From assembly GCA_032622095.1 (NCBI GenBank), contig CP136061.1, forward strand, positions 53,329,762-53,393,761: a stretch of DNA of 64,000 nt, in the 5' to 3' direction. The notes beneath the pieces are model-generated. The model saw only the letters and a program-made list of their open reading frames with translations. It was not told the DNA's origin and searched no databases. The stretch's first letter is position 1. The number at the start of each line of letters is the position of its first letter. The position numbers and the translations under genes were made by a program. Positions 20,638 to 31,760 of this stretch are shown in pieces. The DNA is from Siphonodentalium dalli (Eukaryota; Mollusca; Scaphopoda; Gadilida; Siphonodentaliidae).

Positions 20638-21045
20638 GTGAAATGGCTTCCTTTAAATGGACGGATAGTCTCCACGGTGGGTATTGCTGTTAAATAGCCA
20701 CATCAGTTAAAACCGCCATAAACAGAAAGAATATTAAAATATAGACAGATTTTGTTCTTATACCAATCTTAAATATCGCGTAAATAGTACGTTACATTGT
20801 CAAGTTCGTATGCTTTATGTAAACAAAAGCCAAAGTTGTTATAGAACCTAGTTTTTGTTTACATAACACAGCGTACTAACTTGAGAATAACATACTATTT
20901 ACGCGATATTTATGATTGGCATAAGAACAAAATATGTTTATATTTTAATATTCTTTCTGTTGGTGGCAGTTTTAACGGATGTGACTATTTTAACAGCATG
21001 CCCACTGCGAAGGCCATCCGTGCCTTTAAATAGTTTCACCGTAAC
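20638..21045. mobile_element. Palindromic MITE-like element, arms about 190 bp
   Basis: The left half (about 20638-20840) is the inverted copy of the right half (about 20850-21045). Shared blocks run GTGAAA, TTTAAA, ACGGAT, GCTGTTAAA, CACATC(A/C)GTTAAAAC(C/T)GCC, AACAGAAAGAATATTAAAAT, TTTTGTTCTTAT(A/G)CCAATC, AAATATCGCGTAAATAGTA and TATGTAAACAAAA. Identity is high in the centre and lower outside. Such a structure is usual for foldback or MITE elements. No transposase; superfamily not assigned. Confidence 0.8.
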
Positions 21046-21094
21046 CGTGGTGGTTTCGAACACTTTGGGTGCTTGCGCCCACATCATTATACTT

Positions 21095-21190
21095 CGCGAA
21101 GATGGTTAGGTCACGGGTACCATCATCGCAGTCTCGGATAGACGAGGTAGGTGCGGGTTCAAACCCTGACATGGGCGAAAATCGGCGAAC
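21095..21190 (+). repeat. SINE-like fragment with Pol III B-box-like motif, copy 2
   Basis: GGTTCAAACCC (21156-21166) resembles the tRNA B box. About 45 bp upstream, GGTTAGGTCACGGG could be a weak A box. The 3' flank GACATGGGCGAAAATCGG is shared with the inverted copy at 14269-14310. Not a functional tRNA: the arms do not pair into a cloverleaf. Confidence 0.4.
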
Positions 21191-21209
21191 CAAATTGATA
21201 CAGAAGTGT

Positions 21210-21360
21210 AATAAATAGAGTAATCAATTGGTTCCGAGAATTACGTTAAATAATTCACGAGAGGCGAGAAACGCCGGTAAGAAACGAGTTTCTTACCTAA
21301 ACGGCTCTCGCCTCGAGTGAATTATTTAATTATCGGAGCTAATTGACTACTCTATTTATT
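21210..21360. mobile_element. Near-perfect 151-bp palindrome with 3-nt loop
   Basis: Arms of about 73 bp run from AATAAATAGAGTA on the left to TACTCTATTTATT on the right. They meet at GTAAGAAAC-gag-GTTTCTTAC-like sequence, with a few mismatches and small indels. Outside them GGCGAACC (about 21184-21191) and GGTTCGCC (about 21361-21368) are also complementary, with an extra ~18 bp on the left. It is probably a very short MITE or a hairpin insertion. Confidence 0.85.
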
Positions 21361-21368
21361 GGTTCGCC

Positions 21369-22635
21369 AAATATGATTAAAACACCCAAAATTAATGCAT
21401 GAAAGTCCCGATGTGAAGAAAGATCAACGATAGAAAATTCAGTCTAGATCAGTAAGCGACGTAACGTCAATGACGTCACACATTCATTATGACGACATAA
21501 TTCACTAGTGACATTACCATTTTTAATTAACGGCTTTTTCAATGTAAATCGCGCATAGGAGTGTAATAAGTAATAATAATAAATTATAATTTGTTCACAA
21601 TCCTATGAAGCAACGAACACATCGTACTCAGTCAGTGCCTCCACCCAATTTGATATATATATATTTAATATGAATCGTACGTGACACGTAGTGGAGCAAC
21701 CACACATGCTGTGCCTCAAATTTGCCTTTTTAACGGCGAAATAACGCTAACAATGTATGTAACATCATGCAGTGATCCCGACTAAGACGACATGACAAGG
21801 TCTACTTGTCGTGGATTGTACAATCATGTCTGGATTCTGGCCCCCAAATCCAAAATGACGTCAGAAATCGTGTCACGACGTCTTCGCTGGTTTTCATTAT
21901 AAGATAATCAACGAAATTGGTCTAAATGCATGAAACTAATAGGAATTCTTCGTGAAGTATAGCTAATTTCATTTTCATCGCGATGGTTCATTCCCGATTC
22001 CGCTCTTTGGCAATCTCCACACAGTTGCTAACCGGAAGTCACGTGGCAATTTGTCCAAAATCCATACCCGCGATCTTTGAAAAATCACTGATGGATATAA
22101 CAAATTATATATGACGTCATTCACCTGCGCCTAAGGTATAAACAATATTAGACACTCTCGCATAATAAACGACGACAAATAAATATTACGAATAGGGTAG
22201 TACGTCACTAGAATTTGTGTTCTTTAAATTCGTTGTCGTTTTTCCCTATTCGTTTTTTACGATTACAGGTTCGGATTTTCAACAAAACTCACAGATACAT
22301 GATATAATAATAAGTTCGCGATCGTTTCTCAGCTCCTTACTGTTTGAGATGAACCGGAGATTATGTCCTTAAATTGTGATCGCCATGTGACCTTACTTTT
22401 TTGTTATCTATTAGTGGCAATCAAATCATTCGTCGTCGTGAAACACGAGACGCATGCGAAGAAAAATATTCGCAACAGGCTGTCCCGTAATTCCCTTAAT
22501 GCGAGTAGCAAACACGATTGTCTCATAAACAGACTCGTTATCGTCAATTCTGCGAAAAAAGTTTTTGGACCGTCCGAAAAAATTACGACAACATATAGTT
22601 ATTCGTAAAAATAATGTCGTCGTTCAAAGTGCGAA
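21369..22635. other. No gene seen; short inverted repeats
   Basis: Intermediate composition. CGAATAGGG (about 22190) and CCCTATTCG (about 22243) are complementary and may mark another small foldback. The frame at 22363-22608 has no recognisable product. Confidence 0.4.
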
Positions 22636-23055
22636 AAGTGTCTATCAAAGGGATATTTTGCGCCATTTTCAATAAATTCCCGATAATAACAACGATCTAA
22701 TATCGATAATATACAGAAAAAAAAAGTTATTTGAGTCGAAGATGTATTCTGTAAACATTCAGGTTAATAGGTTATCTTAAAACTGGTCGTAAACTCAAGC
22801 CACTCAATGACTAGTGACTATACAATGACTTAAATGAGTATATGGGACTTGTATGATTATAATATTTATTTGATACTGTCCAAAAATTAGTCGACAACGA
22901 CAATTGGTATTTTCGCATTCCGGCTAATCTGCCGTCCGTAACATTACTTCGCACTCAACAGACTTTCAAATAATGGAAATCTGGTTACCTTATTCTTCGA
23001 CTCAGAGAATATAGAAACCAACAACAACATTTGAGTACAATATCCCTTTAATGGA
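22636..23055. mobile_element. Possible diverged MITE with nested inverted blocks
   Basis: AAAGGGATATT near 22641 faces AATATCCCTTT near 23039, and TGAGTCGAAGA near 22735 faces TCTTCGACTCA near 22996. The two pairs are nested in the order expected of terminal inverted repeats, but the arms between them differ in length by about 50 bp. The evidence is weaker than for the other palindromes. Confidence 0.35.
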
Positions 23056-24299
23056 AAGTGCCCGGTAAATACTCCAGCCTATCGTGATAAATATTGCCTG
23101 AACCACACCACAAACAGGCGACATTTCCTTTGTAATTTCCGCACATATCACACGTAAGAGACATTTCATTTGCAATCTCCGCAAGTGAGACTATAACGTC
23201 TTCCATTACCAAATTTATCGCTGTAAAACACAGGATTTGTCACGGATTATTCCAACTGGTTCTACGATTGACGGTCGTTTTATGATGGTCACGTCCTGGT
23301 GCCAAACCGATTTGATTATTTCCTCTTATGGTCGTCTCGGGTCTGTCTTGGTTGGTCTTTCATATCCGGCAATAGGATATTGCAGAGAGTTTCTCAATAA
23401 TCATCGTGACTAATCGGGAGCTCTTTGGTGGTCGCGTTATCCCACTTGAAGCTCGCTCGATAACACTTTAAATACCAGCAGTCACGCAATCCAAACTGTC
23501 CGAAGATAAACTCAGGCAACGATCACGTATAGCCGATTGAAAATTGAAGGAAATACCAAACCAGTGATTGGGTTGGACAAAAACACGTTTCCGATTCAAG
23601 GTGATTTTCATTATCTTTTTGATTTTGAATTCCTTAACCTCTTGGCTGCTATATGTCAGTGCTGAGTACAGACGAAACATGTCACGCTCTGTGCTATACG
23701 TCCGTACTGAGTACGGACCTACTTCAGCACACTGGCTATCGGTCATGATTCAGAGATTAGTACAACTATATCTCGAAGTTTCAAACATTGTATGATGTTC
23801 CACGATTATGAATGATAATAGCCATTCAACTGAGTCAGTTTTATGATTTTCGTGGTTTTTAACCAAAGTCTGTGGAAGACTAACTCCATCTACTTTAGTG
23901 CAACGCATATGATAATTTTCTGGACGGACATTTTTTCGTAGTGCCAATTTCCATATCAACGGTGTGAACTCTCTTACTTATATGGGCAAACATTTATTTG
24001 ATAACGACAAACTGCTAAATTCCTGTTCCGTGCATTTAGAGAAAGAGACACATTAATAACGACGCCGCGCAATTAGTTAATAATTATATTTATTTGTAAA
24101 TAGAATGACTTTTAGGCCCTATATATGGGTCGGGTGTTGTTGCCGATTATTGTTGTGTGCATACGCATTTATATATATATATATATAACACAATGTCACT
24201 ATAATAAACAAATATTCAATTCAATTAAATATTCCCGTTATATTTTTCCATTGGAAGATAGCCATAACGTCAGCGGCCCAACATACGACGCCATAACGG
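23056..24299. other. No gene seen; small palindrome and (AT)n
   Basis: GTCCGTACT-g-AGTACGGAC (23700-23718) is a perfect 9-bp inverted repeat. An (AT)n microsatellite lies near 24168-24187. Open frames at 23468-23795 on both strands overlap each other and are not recognisable. Confidence 0.45.
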
Positions 24300-24690
24300 C
24301 ATTAGTAGAGAAGAGGTTAACCCACCACTCCGGGACAGGGACGTGGCTAGAAGCTCTCCATTGGGGGTGTCCACCTTGGAATTTCCAAATGCACTCCCTC
24401 CCGTTGAACCAGACTAATTTCTGGGAATTTCCTTTTTCACCCATTCCATAAAACTTTCCAACTGGTGGTGCAACCATTCCACCTGTTAGAAATTTCCAAC
24501 CTAACAGCCCCTTGGAAATTTTCCAACTGATAGCCGTTTTAGTCAAAATATTTAATCAAAAGTAGTAAAATATACGACCTTTGGTCTAAAAACAACCGAT
24601 ATCACATTATATACTGGTTGGAAAATCAAACTTTCAGAACTATTTAAACCTATATTTCAACCTATATTTCCAACTAATGCAGTGCCAGAA
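24300..24690 (+). repeat. Dispersed repeat rich in TTGGAAA/TTTCCAA, copy 2
   Basis: The section from about 24480 is the inverted counterpart of 1650-1860, sharing AAATTTCCAACCT, AAATTTTCCAACTGAT, AAAAGTAG, TGGTCTAAAAAC and GTTGGAAAATCAAAC in order. The first part (24300-24480) has several more TTTCCAA motifs and probably belongs to the same element. Overlapping open frames on both strands here are by-products. Confidence 0.6.
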
Positions 24691-27010
24691 GAGTATTATT
24701 TACAGCCGTTGGGCAAGGACCCACATCTGATGCGTATTATTTTTCGTCCGAAATTCACTCACGATTCACAGGGAAACTAGCTTAAATGGAAACAATATTT
24801 TGGTGGAGCAAAACAAACTAGGAATTGTCATGGATACATGTCTTACAGTACTGATCATTGCTTGGCATATATAAACTACGTAAGGACCACCCAGTGAGTG
24901 CATGCATCCGTGATCCAGGATGACAATTAAAATGTCCAGTTTAAAATGGAGATGAGGTCAGAGAGGTGATAAATTTTGTTCACCCTTGCAGAAATTCAAG
25001 AGATTTGATACCACTGATTTCCATTTATATTTACAGCATACCAAGGTAATGTTCAACTCCTAAGTGAAATAATTTACATGCATGATCTAGAATTGGATGA
25101 CGTGTTTTTGAGCAGAGCAAATATTCTGAATATTACAAAGGCGGAAAGTTATTTGGTTATCAGTTCACATAGATTATTTTTTTCATATAGAGAAAATGGA
25201 TTTTTTTCGAAAACCAAGATGAGTCGTTGTGAAGTAGGTATCCAAAAATTGTTTTAATTGTATCTGTTGACGCACAATAAACAAATACTTGCACCAGATA
25301 AGCGTTCCAGTTGGTGGCTGGATTTTTTTTATTTCGTGGCCACGATATAACTGATTTACTACGAAATATTATTTTTGTGTAATATATGGCCGTCAGTCGC
25401 ATTATTGTAACGTGTAATGGACTATTATATCGTTCGAATCGGTTCTATCCGCATTTAATCAGTTCTATACCGGAAGTATTATGACTAATATTTGGAAGGA
25501 TACTTGGTTCCAACTAACCATGGCGTGAAAATAATCAAGTAATCACTTCATTAAGTTGCATCACTTGTCAATTTCGGAAATTACACTGTCTTCATTTATA
25601 CTACATGTAGTATGCCTTATATCAGGGCGGTTATGTATAAAATAATATGACCATATATACGCTAGCGTAATTAACGAACCGTATTTAACCACATGCATAA
25701 GCTAGGACATATATATATGTGCCTTTTAAAATCTTATTTAAAATAACTTCATAGATGCATATTTCCATAAAATGAGATTCACTTAGGCCTTATATCGTGG
25801 TGTGATTATGATTAATTACACTTCAGACATGTACAAGGAATCATCGAAAGAGTGTGTCCTACAGCTAGCAATTTCGTGTATAAATTAGGTCAATCGTACA
25901 CCAGGGCATGTGAGAAAATCAGATTCATAATGCAAACAGACTACGAGCTCACCACCTCAGATTTAAAACATAAAAAAAACGTTTAAAAGCCGTTCCTATT
26001 GTACAAATTGGTAATAGAATATAAACTCCCAACATCAAACTAAAAGTTATTCAAAAGTCAAGACTTTGGTTGTTTTCGAGAGGGGATAGAGTATTTTACT
26101 AAAATTAACAATTATATTATTGATGTTGTGTGCGCAATCCAACTGAGACGTGTACTATACGAAGAAGCTTGTCGATTTCATGATGTTCATTTCATTCATA
26201 AAATGTCATCATGTCGATCTCAACGAAACTCGACGAACAACGTCGTCATGTAGCTTTCGCCATCGACCGAATTCGCGATATCATGAATGTATCTTCTGCT
26301 TTGTTCATACGTATGAATTCCTTGTCGATTCATGAAAATAGAAGGATATCTAAGGATTATCAGATTCACGTATGTACAATGTAATATTAGGATAATTTAA
26401 ACGCGATATAATAACGGTTGCATGGAATCACGAATTTCAATTTCGATTCCAGTTTTATCTCCCGCCCCGCCCTGCCAGTGATTGAGATTTTCCCATTGCA
26501 CGCGCGATTTATATTTTAGGCCACCCCAATACAAATATTTGACAGTCCTTATTATGTCATAATTAAATTCTCAATAGATAGTAACTCCCCTCATTTTGGA
26601 ACGCCGGCAATTGAAACACGTTTATTTCAGATGACGACATAATGCTTTTAGCCCACCGATCTACTGTGCGACAAAAGTGGTCGCTAAAATTCAAAACAGC
26701 AGTGTCGTATTAGATAATAATTGGTGACGTCACAAAATCAGATATAGTCTATATACGACCCAAAGCGTCCGGCTTTGGTTCGTTATAATATAATCGTTCA
26801 CTTTGTGTTGCAATAATGAATCTCATTGAATGGTCAGTGTCAAAACTGAACAATGTTTTCCCGACAAATCAATCATAATGGTCGAAGATTCAAAATGGCC
26901 GCAATTTTTCCCCCCAAATTACCGCCATTTTCAGCTTGTACTCAATGTATGCGTAGGTGACATTCGTTCCTTATTCTTCATTCGAAAATTTTATATTTCG
27001 CTCAAATAAA
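24691..27010. other. No gene seen
   Basis: Over 2 kb of AT-rich sequence without a frame longer than about 80 codons and without clear repeats. AAAATGGC motifs near 26888 and 26930 echo the foldback elements that follow. Confidence 0.45.
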
Positions 27011-27101
27011 GGGTGTTGTATGGTGACCCCAATACATTCTTTCCACACACCCCAGCGCGAATCAAAATGGCCGCTTCCAGAGTGATTCCAATAGGGCACC
27101 C
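27011..27101. repeat. Partial copy of the 28.1-kb foldback family
   Basis: GGGTGTTGTA(T)GGTGACCCCAAT at the left and TCAAAATGGCCGC further in match the left arm of 28119-28320 (GGGTGTTGTAATGTGGCCCCAA ... TCCAAAATG) in order and spacing. It looks like one arm of the element, interrupted by or adjoining the foldback at 27106. Confidence 0.45.
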
Positions 27102-27105
27102 ATAT

Positions 27106-27219
27106 ACAGTTGTCGCCCGCGATTGAGGGAGACACGGGGATTTGTCGCCCGCTCGGGACATTCCAGATCGAGAGCGGCGACAAATCCCCGTGTCTCACGA
27201 AAACAAGGGTGACAACTGT
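27106..27219. mobile_element. Foldback element, 114 bp, two-part inverted arms
   Basis: The outer arms ACAGTTGTCGCCC (27106-27118) and GGGTGACAACTGT (27207-27219) pair with one mismatch. The inner arms, 21 bp each (27129-27149 and 27176-27196, starting GAGACACGGGG), are exactly complementary. The loop is 26 bp. The perfect inner arms suggest a recent insertion or strong folding. There is no coding sequence. Confidence 0.85.
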
Positions 27220-28118
27220 TTTGTTATCTGACAAATGAGTACACACGAACCTCCTCAATGACAGAATTAAGTGCGCGCGTATATTCTTTAATCCAGTTCG
27301 AAGAGTTAATTTAATGTGGAATCCCCGCTTTTTAGAAAACAAAACATTCACAATTTGGATCGATTAACATACCCACCATTTGCGAAGCTATTGCCCGGTC
27401 AGTCTGCTGGTCCCATGGTGTGAATCGGTTCACAGAAAGAGGAGCAAAGCCATTTCGAAGTAGATCGAGTAGCCATGCGGCGAAATGTTCGGTTTCGTTT
27501 TAAATTAGCGAAAAGACGCAGCAAGACATGTTAATTTCGAGAACGCTAAAATGTGAAACTGACACGTTGTACATAGTGGTGTAAAAAGAAACTGACAACT
27601 GTTACAGACTGTTACATGTATATACGCAACATAAGGGTATTCTTGTGAAGTCTGGGGAATGTAGAGCGTAAAGAAAATTGTCAATTAATAAACAGTAAAG
27701 AGTGGCTATTTGATCTTCAGAGAAAGAAACTTATTTGTAACCCATGTACATCGTGTGTGCAATTTTCTGCATTACAACTGCATAATAAGGTTTATCTATT
27801 TGTTCCACGGAATTTAGTATTGATATAAAAATGTCCAATAGGAACATTACACCTTATAGCGGATTTATGTCCGTGATAACGGTGGGGGTTATAAAAAGAG
27901 AAATTGTTAGAGAGCTGTGATGGAATCTGCACGTTGAGTTCTTCCTAGTTCTATGTTTGCTGGTTATCGCTTAGCGGTCAACAACTGTCGAAATGTTACC
28001 CTCGAGGGTAACAAGTGATTTGCGGCCCGCCATGTGACGCACCGTCAGAAGAGAGGAAAATGGGATGAAGGATAACAATGTCATTTATCGACCCCTTGAC
28101 CGATTTAGGTAAAACGGA
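27220..28118. other. No gene seen
   Basis: Unique-looking sequence without a supported feature. A short inverted repeat near 28000-28012 (TTACCCTCGAGGGTAA) is a 16-bp palindrome. Confidence 0.45.
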
Positions 28119-28320
28119 GGGTGTTGTAATGTGGCCCCAAGACACACTAACCATACGCTTCAAACAAACCCACTCCGATCCAAAATGACTAACCCCAGAG
28201 GGGCCCAAACAGGGGACCCATGCCAGTTCTCGGACCGATTTGGACCCCTCTGGGAGGCGGCCATTTTGGATCGAGGCGTGATGCGTGGGGTGTATGATTA
28301 TGGCGTATTGGGCCACCCTA
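28119..28320. mobile_element. Palindromic MITE-like element
   Basis: The core arms GATCCAAAATG...CCCAGAGGGG (28177-28209) and its inverse (28239-28272) pair with few mismatches. Outer arms GTGGCCC(C)AA...ACC and GG...TTGGGCCAC extend the pairing to about 28119 and 28320. A partial relative lies at 27011-27101. Open frames on both strands (27996-28421) are by-products of the palindrome. Confidence 0.65.
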
Positions 28321-28410
28321 GAACGAACACACATTTGTTTAGCCTACCCCTGGTCCGATTCACTAATTATATTATGGCACTTAATCTCCTGTTACTACAT
28401 ATATATACTA

Positions 28411-30125
28411 CTAGCCGATGAGCCCGACGTTGTCCGGGCTATTCAAAAACCAAATTTCAAGTCGATAGCTCTACCCAGCCCGACGTTGTCCGGGCTATTC
28501 AAAAACCAAATTTCAAGTCGATAGCTCTACCCGTTTCCGAGATCTGGTCTGCGCATGCGCGAAGCTGGCGTCGCACGGGCTCGGCGACCCGATAAAATTC
28601 GTATCCGGGGCAGGATACATTCACATAGCAAATTTCAAGTCGATAGCTCCACCCGTTTCCGAGATCTCGTCTGCGCATGCGCGAAGTGGGCACCGCACGG
28701 GCTCAGCGACCCAATAAAATTCGTATCCGGGGCAAGATACATTCACATATCAAATTTCAAATGGATAGCTCCACCCGTTTCCGAGATCTGGTCTGCGCAT
28801 GCGCGAAGCTGGCATTGCACGGGCTCGTCGACCCGATAATATTCGTATCCGGGGCAAGGTACATTCACATAGCAAATTTCAAGTCGATAGCTCCACCCGT
28901 TTCCGAGATCTCGTCTGCGCATGCGCTGCTCGGGCGTCGCACGGGGTCGCCAATACGACCACGACGACCGCCTGGTCAAACTACACACACGTACCAAGTT
29001 TCGTCCCGATCGGTCGAGAATCGTAGATTTGTATTAATGACAGACAAACAGACAGACAGACAGAGGTCTTCAAAATATATATGAGACTAGCCGATGAGCC
29101 CGACGTTGTCCGGGCTATTCAAAAACAAAATTTCAAGTCGATAGCTCTACCCGTTTCCGAGATCTGGTCTGCGCATGCGCGAAGCTGGCGTCGCACGGAC
29201 TCTGCGACCCGATAAAATTCGTATCCGGGGCAAGATACATTCACATAGCAAATTTCAAGTCGATAGCTCCACCCGTTTCCGAGATCTCGTCTGCGCATGC
29301 GCGAAGCTGGTGTCGCACGGGCTCGGCGACCCGATAAAATTCGTATCCGGGGCAAGATACATTCACATAGCAAATTTCAAGTCGATAGCTCCACCCGTTT
29401 CCGAGATCTCGTCTGCGCATGCGCGAAGCGGGCGCCGCACGGGCTCGCCAATACGACAACGTTCACCGCCTGGTCAAACTACACACACGTACCAAGTTTC
29501 GTCCCGATCGGTCGAGAATCGTAGATTTGTATTAATGACAAACAGACAGACAGACAGACAAACAAACAAACATACAGACAGAGGTCTTCAAAATATATAT
29601 GAGACTAGCTGATGAGCCCGACGTTGTCCGGGCTATTCAAAAACCAAATTTCAAGTCGATAGCTCCACCCGTTTCCGATATCTGGTCTGCGCATGCGCGA
29701 AGCTGGCGTCGCATGGGCTCGGCGACCCGATAAAATTCGTATCCGGGGCAAGAACCATTCACATAGCAAATTTCAAGTCGATAGCTCGACCCGTTTCCGA
29801 GATCTGGTCTGCGCATGCGCGAAGCTGGTGTCGCACGGGCTCGGCGACCCGATAAAATTCGTATCCGGGGCAAGATACATTCACATACCAAATTTCAAGT
29901 CGATAGCTCCACCCGTTTCCGAGATCTCGTCTGCGCATGCGCGAAGCTGGCGCCGCACGGGCTCGCCAATACGATAACGTCTACCGCCTGGTCAAACTAC
30001 ACACACATACCAAGTTTGGTCCCGATCGGTCGAGAATCGTAGATTTGCATAAATGACAAACATACAGACAAACATACAGACAAACATACAAACAAACAGA
30101 CAGAGGTCTTCAAAATATATATGAG
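28411..30125 (+). repeat. Three tandem macro-units of 122-bp repeats with GACA-rich tails
   Basis: Each macro-unit begins CTAGC(C/T)GATGAGCCCGACG and ends with a (GACA)n-type tail followed by GAGGTCTTCAAAATATATAT. The units are about 28411-29086, 29087-29606 and 29607-30125. Inside, the landmark GCGCATGCGC recurs exactly every 122 bp: 28551, 28673, 28795, 28917; 29171, 29293, 29415; 29689, 29811, 29933. So the first unit has four subunits and the others three. The first unit also has a 56-bp start duplication (28421 and 28477). Open frames up to 145 codons on both strands are by-products. The tail suggests derivation from the 3' part of a retroelement or SINE, which is uncertain. Confidence 0.85.
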
Positions 30126-31199
30126 ATTATTTTATAATATACCTTTATGTAAATGGCATACGATATACAATCACTATCGGGTTTAGAAGTTTAATACACA
30201 AAACTATATACTAGGCCTAAATAGAACCGTAACACACACGTTGTGATTATGAGGCTAATCGATAATCCGCTAATGCTCAAAATTATCAACCCCTGTCGGG
30301 ATATTTTCTGAGAAGAATGTTTACATGGCTATATTACCAGTAATTACATGTTGATAATTATACGATAACTCTCCATTTCGGATTTAATTGGGATCTAAAG
30401 ATAAGCGTTCGGTAAAGCGGCACGACTGCAACCTATATATGTTCATTCAGGAAAGTTTAATGCATTTAAGATATCTATAATTCTGCATGATTTTGTCCAG
30501 AAATGTCTTATTGTTAATCATAAGGAAAGGTAAACTATAATTCCTGAACAATCACAGAGCGGGGCAATATAATGACTTCCGATGTAAGAGTTCCAACACA
30601 GTGACTTAATGGGGATAAAATAGTTACTTCGTGGCCCAGAAATAAAAAGAAAGGATATTTGTGTTGGAATTAATCTCTAGCGCGGGAATGCTAATGTTTA
30701 CCCGATCAAAGACACAGCCACGCTAAGATCAAGAGCAGAAGCCATAGATAGACATGGCCTCGAGATAATAATGAAATAACCAACAAAGCCCCTGTTTGTC
30801 ATGCATTCCATCAGTGTATGGTAATTGATATGTGGAATTTTCTTCGCAATCGCCGGTTGGGCCTCTAATAGCATGGATATGTGGCCGGATATGAGACATA
30901 TACAGTATGATCGGATGAACTCCACACCTCGATATCGAAGTAACACCATTGCTATCAACAGAGACTTGACGTAAAGGGGTCAAACAACCCCCGAATAATG
31001 GACAAAGTGTCAAGAGTTGAAGTAGCTTTCACGCCGGGAACAATAACAACTGTAAGGTGTGTGTAAAGTAAACCACGGGGACATGCGGCAAGATGGTCTG
31101 GGAGGGGGAGTTGCACCGAATGTCTTACTCGGTGAACAAAAAATTCAATATTTGGAAAGTTCATCACATGACGCAATATCAGGTGGGATTCATTTCAAA
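30126..31199. other. No gene seen
   Basis: Unique-looking sequence. Overlapping minus-strand frames at 30698-31176 have no recognisable domains. Confidence 0.45.
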
Positions 31200-31345
31200 C
31201 TAAATATGTGTTGACATTATCCTCATATATTTTCCAACCGGATTAATTTTTTTAGTTTCGGTTTTGTTAGCACTTAAGTTGCCATCGGTTGAAATATTGC
31301 CAACTATAAAGAGGGTATGAGGTTGGAAATATTAGACCTTTGCAC
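31200..31345 (-). repeat. Dispersed repeat rich in TTGGAAA, partial copy 3
   Basis: GCCATC(G/A)GTTG..AAAT.TT.CC, then a GGGTRTSAGGTTGGAAAT-like block, follow the order seen at 1790-1850 and in the reverse complement of 24490-24540. It is in the same orientation as copy 1. It is the most diverged of the three copies. Confidence 0.45.
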
Positions 31346-31439
31346 CAGTCGAAACGCGAACCCCATAGCTACGTTCCTGCATGTTGACTGTACGCGGAAT
31401 CATGGATTTGTCTGGTATTTTGTTATTTTAAATGGCTCC

Positions 31440-31760
31440 CAGTTGTTTGGCTATCTCGGTTGATCAGCTTGCCATTTACAAACTTGATTAATCAACTTGG
31501 TTATCTCTTGATAAAAAATTGCCTATCTTGATAATTAGTTTAGCTATCTTAATCAACTTAGCTAACTTCATTAATCAGCTTGGCTATTTTGACTATTTTG
31601 ACCAATCAACTTCATTAAGCTTCGTTAGATAACTTAATTCACTTGATTTATTAACATAACCATCTCAGTTAAACAACTTGGCTATATCGACTGCTCAAAC
31701 TATTATCTTGAGCAATACATTTTGCCAACTTGATATAATAACATAATTGGCGAAAGATAC
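31440..31760. repeat. Degenerate satellite-like units left of the main array
   Basis: Motifs such as AATCAACTTGG, TTGGCTATCT, CTATCTTGAT, AATCAACTTAGCTA and TTAATCAGCTTGGCTA recur every 20-40 bp. They resemble the satellite monomer (ATCAACTCATCTAT...TTGATGA) with substitutions. They could be the decayed edge of the array or its ancestral sequence. About 200 bp of non-repeat DNA separates them from the clean array. Confidence 0.5.

Noticed and set aside
21095-21190. A functional tRNA gene
   Set aside because: There is a B-box-like core, but the acceptor, D and anticodon arms do not pair.
22363-22608. An 81-codon plus-strand frame
   Set aside because: No recognisable motif, AT-biased composition and no neighbouring exon-like sequence.
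28499-30042. Many open frames of 64-145 codons on both strands
   Set aside because: They follow the 122-bp repeat and occur in parallel on opposite strands; shadows of the repeat.
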